A DNA stretch of 5,346 nt from an uncultured Ruminococcus sp. (GTDB taxonomy: Bacteria > Bacillota > Clostridia > Oscillospirales > Ruminococcaceae): assembly GCA_946186215.1 (NCBI GenBank), contig CAMHMM010000156.1, positions 1 to 5,346 on the forward strand. The letters are read 5' to 3'. Position 1 is the first letter of the stretch. Each line of letters starts with the position of its first letter. Of the stretch, positions 1 to 5,346 are shown one piece after another. The notes under the pieces are model-generated. The model worked only from the letters and a program-made list of their open reading frames with translations, ran no database searches and was not told the DNA's origin. Position numbers and translations under genes: made by a program.

Positions 1-432
1 ATACTTTGCTGTTTTGATCAGTGCAGGCACGATAAAAATGCCCATTGCGATAGCGCCGCTTAATGCAAAGGTCTCCACAAGCCGGTCAAGGAACATTTCG
101 TTGTCACCTGTGATAAGCGACAGCATCGTGTAGTAAGCCGATGTTCCGGGTACTATGGGGATTATTCCAACTGCCAGATACATTGTGACCGGAGCCTTGA
201 GTATCCTTGCGGCGATCTCCGCATAGATAGCTGCAGTAACAGCTGCTGTAAGACAGCAGTTCACATCGGAATTGCTGGTCATCGTCATCAGATCAAAGAC
301 AAATCCGCAGAGTACAGCACCTGCTGCCGCCACAACGATATGATGTTTTCTGATGTTGTACAGCACGCCGAAACCGACAGAGCCGACAAAGCGCTCTATG
401 CACGGCAGAACAAGGTCATTTAAAATATCCAT
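1..432 (-). CDS. ThrE-type exporter, C-terminal-domain subunit (ThrE_2/DUF3815, YjjB-like), partial at left edge
   Basis: This open frame starts at ATG 432-430 and runs off the left edge, giving 144 residues without a stop. The family is about 150 residues long, so only a few C-terminal residues should be missing. It is a small hydrophobic membrane protein with about four visible membrane segments. The family hallmark is at residues 91-110: IPIVPG, then a YY pair and a GD. A small-residue helix (ALSGAIAMGIF, 123-133) follows. In the ThrE family this domain and the N-terminal domain form one exporter. Corynebacterium ThrE exports threonine and serine, and E. coli YjjPB has been linked to succinate export, so the substrate here is open. 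The gene lies 16 nt after the stop of the partner subunit and has an AAGGA ribosome site at 443-447, so the two are almost certainly co-transcribed. Family assignment is strong; substrate is not determined. Confidence 0.9.
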   Translation of the reverse strand, partial: MDILNDLVLPCIERFVGSVGFGVLYNIRKHHIVVAAAGAVLCGFVFDLMTMTSNSDVNCCLTAAVTAAIYAEIAARILKAPVTMYLAVGIIPIVPGTSAYYTMLSLITGDNEMFLDRLVETFALSGAIAMGIFIVPALIKTAKY

Positions 433-448
433 TATTTTAGGATCCTTT

Positions 449-1207
449 TTATCCGAGATTTAGAGAGGAGGAAAGCACAAGACCTGTGCCCACTGCAAGA
501 CCGATCGCAGTCATGGCTGCCTCTGTCATTGAATACAGACCGGAAAAAATATCCCCGGAAATAAAATCTCTCATTCCGTTCGTTATCGCAACTCCGGGCA
601 CCATAGTGACCGTAGCGCCGATGATCATTTTGTCAAATCTCGGCACAAAGCCGCAGGAAAAGAAAAACATTGCTATAAGCGACATCACTGCGGAACAGGC
701 AAAGGCAGAAAAGAAAACGCTGGGAGCCATGCGGTTGAGCCACACATGGACAAGCTTCATTATCACAGCTATGATGCCGCCGAGCAGTATCTCCTTTACC
801 GAACCGCCAATTACCATCGTTGAGGTGCATCCGATGCAAAAATAGCTGATAAGCTTCATCGGAAGAGTATATGAGGGACGGGAATTTATCTCGTCTATCT
901 TTTCCATTATGCTGTCCTTGTCAGGTCTGCGTGAGCATATCCAGCGGGAGAGTTCATTGAGCCTGCCTACTCTGTCAAGATTGGTGATCCGTGTGCCGAC
1001 GGAGACGGAATTTGTCACAGGTGTACCGTTCTTGTCCTGCAGCGTTATGATAAAATTCGCAGGAGTAGCATATATTTCAGGGCGGCGGTATGAATATGCC
1101 TTGCATATCCTTTTAGCAGTATCTTCAACGCGGTAGATCTCCGCACCGTACCTTGTCATATATTTTGCTATCCGGCCGCAGACCTGCGTAAGCTCGCTTT
1201 CGGTCAC
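449..1207 (-). CDS. ThrE-type exporter, N-terminal-domain subunit (ThrE_1/DUF1212, YjjP-like)
   Basis: Reading from GTG 1207-1205 gives 252 residues, typical for a stand-alone DUF1212 protein. The N-terminal soluble part carries the family signature GAEIYRVEDT (21-30). About five membrane segments follow from residue 117, and the C-terminal signature is a VPG (203-205) followed by NGMRDFISGD (210-219). The protein is one half of a split threonine/serine exporter-type transporter in the cytoplasmic membrane; the other half is encoded 16 nt downstream. The start is a choice: an in-frame TTG at 1237 adds 10 residues, but it lies inside the stem of a hairpin (1233-1257) and has no ribosome site. 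GTG 1207 has a G-run (1215-1219) 7 nt upstream and gives the usual family N-terminus. The gene is 92 nt downstream of the SDR gene. Family and pairing are secure, the exact start less so, and the exported substrate is unknown. Confidence 0.92.
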   Translation of the reverse strand: MTESELTQVCGRIAKYMTRYGAEIYRVEDTAKRICKAYSYRRPEIYATPANFIITLQDKNGTPVTNSVSVGTRITNLDRVGRLNELSRWICSRRPDKDSIMEKIDEINSRPSYTLPMKLISYFCIGCTSTMVIGGSVKEILLGGIIAVIMKLVHVWLNRMAPSVFFSAFACSAVMSLIAMFFFSCGFVPRFDKMIIGATVTMVPGVAITNGMRDFISGDIFSGLYSMTEAAMTAIGLAVGTGLVLSSSLNLG

Positions 1208-1214
1208 ATACACA

Positions 1215-1219
1215 CCCCC
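1215..1219 (-). promoter_or_regulatory. Ribosome binding site that decides the DUF1212 start
   Basis: A run of five G on the minus strand sits 7 nt before GTG 1207. It is not a perfect Shine-Dalgarno sequence, but it is the only purine-rich block near the possible starts. It favours GTG 1207 over the upstream TTG at 1237. Confidence 0.45.
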
Positions 1220-1232
1220 ATTTATTCTGGTG

Positions 1233-1263
1233 CACAACGGGCAATGTAGCCCTTGTGTTTTTT
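1233..1263 (+). terminator. Intrinsic-terminator-like hairpin reading on the + strand
   Basis: On the + strand CACAA (1233-1237), a bulged C (1238) and GGGC (1239-1242) pair with GCCC (1249-1252) and TTGTG (1253-1257) around a 6-nt loop. Six T follow at 1258-1263, the layout of a Rho-independent terminator. No + strand gene precedes it. On the minus strand the same hairpin has the run of A upstream and no T tract behind it, so it should not stop transcription from the SDR gene into the exporter genes. It may block antisense transcription into the SDR, or act as a leader hairpin just upstream of the DUF1212 start. Confidence 0.45.
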
Positions 1264-1299
1264 CTGTATCTTGAAAAACGCTGTCAGGAATTATGTCTG

Positions 1300-2001
1300 T
1301 TAACGGCCGAAGCCGCCGTTTACCCCGAGTACCTCACCGGTTATGAATCCCGATGCAGGGGATGAAAGGAACATCACGGCATTTGCCACATCCTCGGCAG
1401 TGCCCAGACGGCTCACCGGTGTTTCTTCAACAAGCGCGTCCATAGCCTCCTGTGTGTAGCAACTGTTCATATCCGTGTTTATCACTCCAGGAGTGAGGCA
1501 GTTGACCGTTATGCCAGATGGTGCTACTTCTTTTGCAAGAGCTTTGGTGAGGCCTATCAGTGCTGCCTTTGATGCACTGTAATGCACCTCGCAGGATGCC
1601 CCTGCTTCACCCCATATAGAGGAGATATTGATTATCCTACCGTATTTTTTTCGTATCATTGCAGGAAGAAATGCATGGATGAAATTATATGCGCCCTTGC
1701 AGTTGACTGCAAACATATTGTCCCACATTTCTTCGGAGATATCGGTAAAAAGTGCATCCTGCGCGATACCTGCGTTGTTTACAAGAACATCTGCAGGCGG
1801 GCATTCGGCTGCAAAGGCGTGTACCTGATCATAGCTGCGGACATCGCATTTTACCATGGTGATGCCATGCTTTTCGAGCTCTTCAGCCTTGTCATTGCTT
1901 TGAAGATATGTTCCGAACACATCAAAGCCGCCGTTTTTAAGTGCTATCGCACAGGCTCTGCCTATTCCTCTTGATGCGCCTGTCACCACTGCTATGCTCA
2001 T
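1300..2001 (-). CDS. SDR-family oxidoreductase, FabG-like; candidate EF-P 5-aminopentanone reductase (YmfI type)
   Basis: A 233-residue classical short-chain dehydrogenase with an NAD(P)-binding Rossmann fold. The nucleotide motif TGASRGIG is at residues 7-14 and NNAG at 75-78. The full catalytic tetrad is present: Asn100, Ser128, Tyr141 and Lys145, with the same Asn-Tyr and Ser-Tyr spacing as E. coli FabG. The C-terminus ends in the typical ITGEVLGVNGGF. By family it reduces a carbonyl with NADPH in the cytoplasm. It could be a 3-oxoacyl-ACP reductase, but no fatty-acid genes are nearby. The stretch ISSIWGEAGASCEVHYS (126-142) closely resembles, from memory, Bacillus YmfI, which reduces the 5-aminopentanone modification on elongation factor P, so that is my preferred function. 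ATG 2001 overlaps the yfhO stop in an ATGA junction, and AAGGAG at 2010-2015 sits 8 nt upstream. SDR membership is certain; the substrate is inferred. Confidence 0.93.
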   Translation of the reverse strand: MSIAVVTGASRGIGRACAIALKNGGFDVFGTYLQSNDKAEELEKHGITMVKCDVRSYDQVHAFAAECPPADVLVNNAGIAQDALFTDISEEMWDNMFAVNCKGAYNFIHAFLPAMIRKKYGRIINISSIWGEAGASCEVHYSASKAALIGLTKALAKEVAPSGITVNCLTPGVINTDMNSCYTQEAMDALVEETPVSRLGTAEDVANAVMFLSSPASGFITGEVLGVNGGFGR

Positions 2002-4829
2002 GCTGCCTGCTCCTTCTGAGCCTTTCTGTCAAGGCTTTCTATAACAAAAAGAAGGATTATGGATATAAGGCCTGCCGCAGTGAGAAGAAGTCCGGTATTA
2101 AATCCCTTGGGAACAAAGCGCATATCTATCTCATGCTCTCCTGCTGTAAGATCAATGCCGATAAGTGCATCACAAAGCTTGACTGGCTCGACCTTTTTGC
2201 CGTCTACCTTGATTATCCATCCGGGTTCATAGCTGATGGTCGTGAACAATACACCGTCCTTCACTGCATTGACCGTTCCGGTGAGATGATCCTCCTTAAA
2301 GGATGTGACTTTCATTCCCTGTTCTTTTATCTTTTCGATATCGCTCCGGAAAAGCTCTTCATCGAGATAGCAGAATATCTTGTCCTTGAAAAGCACTTCC
2401 TTCTTTTCTTCGGTGACAGTCACGATGAATGAAAACTCCTCATGAGGTTCAAACCTGCCTAAGGTCTGTATGCACATATTGCCGCCTTCAAAGTAGTAAT
2501 CAAGAAATTCCTTGTTGAGCCAGAGATTTACCTTGCGCTCATAAGACGAAGGCATATAAAAGTACATCATATCAGAGGTGGGAGCTTCAACGAAAAATTC
2601 GATATGTGCATTCTTTGAATCATCCACAGGGACATACTTGGTGTGGGCACCGTAGCTTGTCTGCCGCACATTTTCAGGCACAGTGCGAGCTACGAAGACC
2701 TCATGGAAATAGCGCTTGTCCTCATTGCCGACGATATGGGAGAGGAGCTTGTTCTGATTTTTGAAGGGATCGTCAAGATCAAAGGTTATGTCCTTTATGC
2801 TTTCGTCTGCCATAAACGCCACGGGAAGGGCATAGGGGTTTTCGTAGACTGCGAAAATATCCTCATTATCCTCATTTGTAAGGAGCAGCTTTTCGTATGA
2901 TTTATCCTTGGGGATGCCATCGCCTGCGTTTTCCTTCTTCTCCTTATCCATGACATATTTTATGCCGAGTATGGCATCGGTGACATATGTAGAGCCCTTG
3001 TATTTGATATAATGTCCGCCGTAGGAGAAGCCCATCCTTCTTAAAAACTGGATAGGTGCGGCATTGAGCGTTGAGCTTGAATGAGAGATACCGAATGAGC
3101 CCATCGCAAGGGCATCGTTTACGGTGCGGTGATAGTTTTTCTCAATGCGATAGAATCCGCTTTCATCGAACGGATCGGCCTTGTAGATCATATCCACGGT
3201 GTCTCTGCCCAGTGTGATATATCTGTTGTAGGATGAATATTTGGAGTAAACGACATCCTCATTGATCGAATAAAATGTTGCCAGTGTGGTGCCGAAAAGC
3301 TCACCTACTACCAGCACGCCCATAACATAGACGAGTACTGTGCGAACGGCTGTGGTACCGTATTTGATAAATCTTGTAAGCAGTGCATAGACGAATGTGA
3401 ACAGTACGGTGTACCACACGCTCAGGACAAGGTCAACGCCGTCATATTCCTGCCTGCTCACCCAGAATGCGAACAGTATCAGCGCCAGAGCGGAGCCTGC
3501 AAGCTCCTTTCGTGTTATCCCCTGAAGCCTTTCAAAAGTGAGGGCACCCATTACGAGCATAATGAAGCTGAATGTAAAGCTGTAGCGGTAGGGGAGCCAG
3601 TTGGGTACCTGCAGTCCATGCCATACAAGATCCACGGTAGACATATACATGGATGCGAGAATGGTCATCAGCACAAGCCCCAGTCCCATTTTTTCACGGA
3701 AGCGGATCTTTCTGTTAAGAAAGAACAGGGGGAGGAGTATTGCTGTTATTATGCCGCAGTATATGACGGGAGAACCCTCGGGACGGCAGGTATCGTAAAC
3801 ATTGGGAAGAATGTTCTTGAAGAAATCAAGAAAATCAAACTGTGTCGAAAGCTTGTAGCTGGGCTTGGTAAAGGAGAATTTTCCCAGACTGAGTGAGTAG
3901 TAGAGTGGCAGGAGTATCCATCCGGCAGTGCAGGCGGAAACGATGCCGCCAAGTGCAAAATGAATGCCTGAGCTGAAAAAGCTTTTGAAAGAAAATGTGT
4001 AGACCTTTTTGCCTGCAAAGTAGTAATAGAGAAAGTAAATTATGCAGAATATGGCGATCATCCAGCCGATGTAGAAATGCGCCATGAACATCAGAGACAG
4101 TGGGATGATGAAATTGAGCCACTTTCCTTTATCTATTATGAGCTCTATTCCGTACACGATCATGGGCAGCCAGATCAGGCCGTCGAGCCACATGGGGTTC
4201 ATGAGCTGAACTATCATATAGCTCATGAGGGCATACATCATGGAAAATATCAGTCCGGTACTGCGGTGGCACTGTCTGGAATGAGTGATATAGTAAAAGA
4301 ATGTGACTGCAGCTGTGCCAACCTTGCATATCTGCATGATAAGCAGCGATTCGGTCATCATTGAGCGAGGCAGGAGCATTGGTATTGCGACAAACGGGCT
4401 TGCAAGATAGTATGCAAACATACCCATAATCTCGCCGCTCAGGTTTCGGCTCCATGAATTGAACAGGCTGCCGTTCCCATGAAGTGCGTCCCTGAGATTT
4501 TCGTAATAGTACACATACTGCCCGTTAAGGTCGAGCACCAGAACGGACATATCCCCGAAGGGATGCACTCTGAATGCGGCATATGCGCCGAAAAGTATGG
4601 CTGCGGGTATAAGGAACACCGCAAAATAGATCTTGTGTGTCTTGATGTAGTTCGCGATTTTCGACAACAGGCCTGTTTTTTCCTTTGGATTTGTCTGCAA
4701 AGTCTCTGCAGGTGCATCGGTCTGCTCGGTCTGAACCGGCTGTTCGCTTTCCGCAGCTGTTTGCGTGTCCGTGACAATGTCGTTTTGTGGGACACTGTTA
4801 TTAGTAATTATCTGTTCGGTATTGTCCAT
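1998..4829 (-). CDS. yfhO: YfhO-family membrane protein, probable GT-C-fold glycosyltransferase of a surface polymer
   Basis: Read from ATG 4829, this is a 943-residue protein. Residues 1-50 are a polar tail rich in Q, T, E and P, likely cytoplasmic and disordered. The first membrane segment is about 68-86. The first outer loop holds the family block LDLNGQY (99-105), whose Asp100 sits where GT-C enzymes carry a catalytic acid, then FNSWSRNLSGE (123-133) and FAYYLASPF. About a dozen membrane segments continue to residue 520 and include the PYR motif near 413-415. A large extracytoplasmic domain (about 521-908) follows, with the typical SYEPGWIIKVDGKKV (866-880) and GEHEIDMRF (897-905), then a last membrane helix (911-930) and a basic tail. 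In B. subtilis YfhO works with CsbB to add GlcNAc to lipoteichoic acid; no CsbB or GtcA partner lies here, so the acceptor is unknown. A TTG start at 4874 would fall at the predicted transcription start, so ATG 4829 is preferred. Confidence 0.92.
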   Translation of the reverse strand: MDNTEQIITNNSVPQNDIVTDTQTAAESEQPVQTEQTDAPAETLQTNPKEKTGLLSKIANYIKTHKIYFAVFLIPAAILFGAYAAFRVHPFGDMSVLVLDLNGQYVYYYENLRDALHGNGSLFNSWSRNLSGEIMGMFAYYLASPFVAIPMLLPRSMMTESLLIMQICKVGTAAVTFFYYITHSRQCHRSTGLIFSMMYALMSYMIVQLMNPMWLDGLIWLPMIVYGIELIIDKGKWLNFIIPLSLMFMAHFYIGWMIAIFCIIYFLYYYFAGKKVYTFSFKSFFSSGIHFALGGIVSACTAGWILLPLYYSLSLGKFSFTKPSYKLSTQFDFLDFFKNILPNVYDTCRPEGSPVIYCGIITAILLPLFFLNRKIRFREKMGLGLVLMTILASMYMSTVDLVWHGLQVPNWLPYRYSFTFSFIMLVMGALTFERLQGITRKELAGSALALILFAFWVSRQEYDGVDLVLSVWYTVLFTFVYALLTRFIKYGTTAVRTVLVYVMGVLVVGELFGTTLATFYSINEDVVYSKYSSYNRYITLGRDTVDMIYKADPFDESGFYRIEKNYHRTVNDALAMGSFGISHSSSTLNAAPIQFLRRMGFSYGGHYIKYKGSTYVTDAILGIKYVMDKEKKENAGDGIPKDKSYEKLLLTNEDNEDIFAVYENPYALPVAFMADESIKDITFDLDDPFKNQNKLLSHIVGNEDKRYFHEVFVARTVPENVRQTSYGAHTKYVPVDDSKNAHIEFFVEAPTSDMMYFYMPSSYERKVNLWLNKEFLDYYFEGGNMCIQTLGRFEPHEEFSFIVTVTEEKKEVLFKDKIFCYLDEELFRSDIEKIKEQGMKVTSFKEDHLTGTVNAVKDGVLFTTISYEPGWIIKVDGKKVEPVKLCDALIGIDLTAGEHEIDMRFVPKGFNTGLLLTAAGLISIILLFVIESLDRKAQKEQAA
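2010..2015 (-). promoter_or_regulatory. Strong ribosome binding site of the SDR gene, inside the yfhO 3' end
   Basis: AAGGAG on the minus strand lies 8 nt before ATG 2001, within the last codons of yfhO. Together with the ATGA stop/start overlap (1998-2001) it fixes the SDR start and points to coupled translation of the two genes. Confidence 0.8.
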
Positions 4830-4840
4830 TTCTATATAAA

Positions 4841-4846
4841 TTCTCC
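4841..4846 (-). promoter_or_regulatory. Ribosome binding site of yfhO
   Basis: GGAGAA on the minus strand ends 11 nt before ATG 4829. The spacing is slightly long, but it is the only Shine-Dalgarno-like block in the predicted leader of about 44 nt, and it supports the ATG over the upstream TTG at 4874. Confidence 0.5.
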
Positions 4847-4879
4847 GTTTGGGATTTGCTGTTGATACAATCAATCATT

Positions 4880-4908
4880 ATTATAGCATATATCAACACA
4901 AAATTCAA
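4880..4908 (-). promoter_or_regulatory. Sigma-A-type promoter for the yfhO operon
   Basis: On the minus strand a -35 box TTGAAT (4908-4903) is followed by exactly 17 bp and a consensus -10 box TATAAT (4885-4880). A TG one base ahead makes an extended -10 (TGCTATAAT). Transcription should begin near 4873, about 44 nt before the yfhO ATG. No operator or riboswitch is visible in the leader. Confidence 0.8.
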
Positions 4909-4932
4909 GCACAAATTTTTTCGGTCGGCAAG

Positions 4933-4955
4933 GACGGCGGCGAAACGCCGCTGTT
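4933..4955. repeat. Small GC-rich inverted repeat between the promoter and the tandem repeat
   Basis: GCGGCG (4937-4942) and CGCCGC (4946-4951) are perfectly complementary around a 3-nt loop. As + strand RNA the stem can extend to about 10 bp with two G-U pairs; as minus-strand RNA only the 6-bp core pairs. No T tract follows on either strand, so it is not a convincing terminator. It lies upstream of the -35 box and overlaps the edge of the first repeat copy. Confidence 0.5.
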
Positions 4956-5037
4956 ACCCGCACTCTGATTTGCGGGCAACGCTAACTTGTGGCTCGGAGC
5001 TTTTATGCCTGCTATTATTTTACACTAACGGCAAAGC
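4948..5037. repeat. 90-bp intergenic tandem repeat, copy 1
   Basis: First of two adjacent units with a period of exactly 90 bp. Positions 4948-5035 match 5038-5125 at 83 of 88 bases. The first 46 bases are identical; all five differences (4994, 4999, 5008, 5012, 5029) fall in the second half. The conserved half holds an inverted repeat: on the minus strand GTTGCCCGC and GCGGGTAAC form a 9-bp stem with one G-U pair around a 10-nt loop. I do not recognise the element; a dispersed intergenic repeat is most likely. Confidence 0.85.
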
Positions 5038-5127
5038 CCGCTGTTACCCGCACTCTGATTTGCGGGCAACGCTAACTTGTGGCACGGAACTTTTATGTCT
5101 GTTATTATTTTACACTAAGGGCAAATC
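5038..5127. repeat. 90-bp intergenic tandem repeat, copy 2
   Basis: Second unit, nearest to trkH. It carries the same 46-base invariant half and hairpin (about 5044-5070). In this copy an additional GCCCGC (5036-5041) could pair with GCGGGC (5062-5067) as an alternative fold; copy 1 has a different base at that edge. No coding gene is supported across the unit. Confidence 0.85.
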
Positions 5128-5151
5128 CTGTTTTTCGGAAGGTTATGTTAA

Positions 5152-5189
5152 AGCCCGCACTCTCGCTGCTACGGGTGAGAGTGCGGGCT
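5152..5189 (-). terminator. Hairpin terminator after trkH
   Basis: A perfect 13-bp stem, AGCCCGCACTCTC (5152-5164) with GAGAGTGCGGGCT (5177-5189), encloses a 12-nt loop and begins four bases after the trkH stop. On the minus strand the following T tract is weak (TT, then AACATAACC). On the + strand the hairpin is followed by TTTATTTTTT (5193-5202), so it could also stop transcription in that direction. Position and stem strength favour a trkH terminator, possibly bidirectional. Confidence 0.72.
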
Positions 5190-5193
5190 GAGT

Positions 5194-5346
5194 TTATTTT
5201 TTCCATGTTGATGGCGTGAAGAGGAGCAGCATCGGATAGAGCTCAAGCCTTCCTGCCAGCATGTCAAATATGAGCACATACTTCGAAATGATGCTCATGT
5301 CCGCGAAATTCATGGTCGGCCCGACTGCTTCCAGACCGGGACCGAT
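5194..5346 (-). CDS. trkH: TrkH-family potassium uptake protein, C-terminal 50 residues (partial at right edge)
   Basis: The frame enters from the right edge and ends at TAA 5196-5194, giving the last 50 residues of a longer protein. It opens with IGPGLEAVGPTMNF, which matches the fourth pore-loop/selectivity-filter segment of TrkH/KtrB potassium transporters. ISKYVLIFDMLAGRLELYP and a terminal LLLFTPSTWKK follow, the standard family ending. TrkH forms the membrane pore for potassium uptake and is gated by the cytoplasmic NAD-binding subunit TrkA, which is not in the window. The end is intact and followed by a hairpin terminator. The open frame was too short for simple gene-length cut-offs but is clear from motif identity. 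A KtrB-type member of the same superfamily is the main alternative. Confidence 0.9.
   Translation of the reverse strand: MGPGLEAVGPTMNFADMSIISKYVLIFDMLAGRLELYPMLLLFTPSTWKK

Noticed and set aside
1208..1299. A separate minus-strand promoter for the exporter pair (CATAAT near the SDR stop, CTGACA nearby).
   Set aside because: No -35/-10 pair with 16-18 bp spacing can be made from these elements, so I did not annotate a promoter.
1941..2432. A 163-residue + strand frame across the yfhO/SDR junction.
   Set aside because: It is antisense to two well-supported genes, has no recognisable motif, and its low-complexity composition follows from the codon use of the opposite strand.
4129..4455. Long open frames in other phases inside yfhO (for example 4129-4455, 4439-4795 and 3835-4122 on the minus strand, and several on the + strand).
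   Set aside because: Their translations are rich in His, Arg and Cys, show no family motifs, and overlap a clearly coding frame with strong YfhO motifs. They are shadows.
4830..4874. A 15-residue N-terminal extension of yfhO from TTG 4874.
   Set aside because: The codon coincides with the predicted transcription start (about 4873), so no leader or ribosome site would exist; ATG 4829 has an upstream GGAGAA.
4948..5127. The two repeat copies as a CRISPR array or insertion-sequence remnant.
   Set aside because: There are only two directly abutting copies with no unique spacers, no transposase fragment and no target-site duplication.
4856..5191. A + strand open frame (TTG start) encoding two 30-residue repeats, because the 90-bp period keeps the frame; three of the five differences between copies are silent.
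   Set aside because: It has no ribosome site, starts inside the yfhO leader and promoter on the opposite strand, runs through a terminator stem, and resembles no protein family I know. Five differences are too few to show coding selection. Finding the frame conserved in other genomes would reopen it.

Overview
This window comes from a Gram-positive, Clostridia-like bacterium. Moderate GC content and the mix of protein families (YfhO, split ThrE pair, YmfI-like SDR, TrkH) suggest the Ruminococcus/Oscillospiraceae neighbourhood. That placement is inferred from general family knowledge, not from any database search. All five recognisable genes lie on the minus strand, so they read from right to left.

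Reading in the direction of transcription, the right edge (5346 to 5194) holds the last 50 residues of a TrkH-type potassium transporter. A strong hairpin terminator (5152-5189) begins four bases after its stop. The intergenic region that follows, about 364 bp to the next start codon, carries a 90-bp tandem duplication (4948-5127), a small GC-rich hairpin, and a good sigma-A-type promoter (TTGAAT, 17 bp, extended -10 TGCTATAAT) that should start transcription near 4873.

The promoter drives a large YfhO-family membrane protein (4829-1998, 943 residues), a probable GT-C-fold glycosyltransferase for a cell-surface polymer. Its stop codon overlaps the start of a short-chain dehydrogenase (2001-1300) in an ATGA junction. 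The SDR has an intact Asn-Ser-Tyr-Lys tetrad and a sequence signature like YmfI, the EF-P 5-aminopentanone reductase. After a 92-nt gap containing a hairpin come two genes that together make a split ThrE-type exporter: the N-terminal-domain protein (1207-449) and, 16 nt later, the C-terminal-domain protein (432 to the left edge, missing only its last few residues).

The two ThrE halves clearly work together as one transporter. The yfhO-SDR pair is translationally coupled, but no shared pathway is evident. No minus-strand terminator or convincing promoter separates the SDR from the ThrE pair, so a four-gene transcript is plausible. I see no mobile element, CRISPR array, tRNA or rRNA. The window is mostly ordinary core genome; the least explained part is the duplicated, hairpin-forming intergenic repeat between trkH and yfhO.
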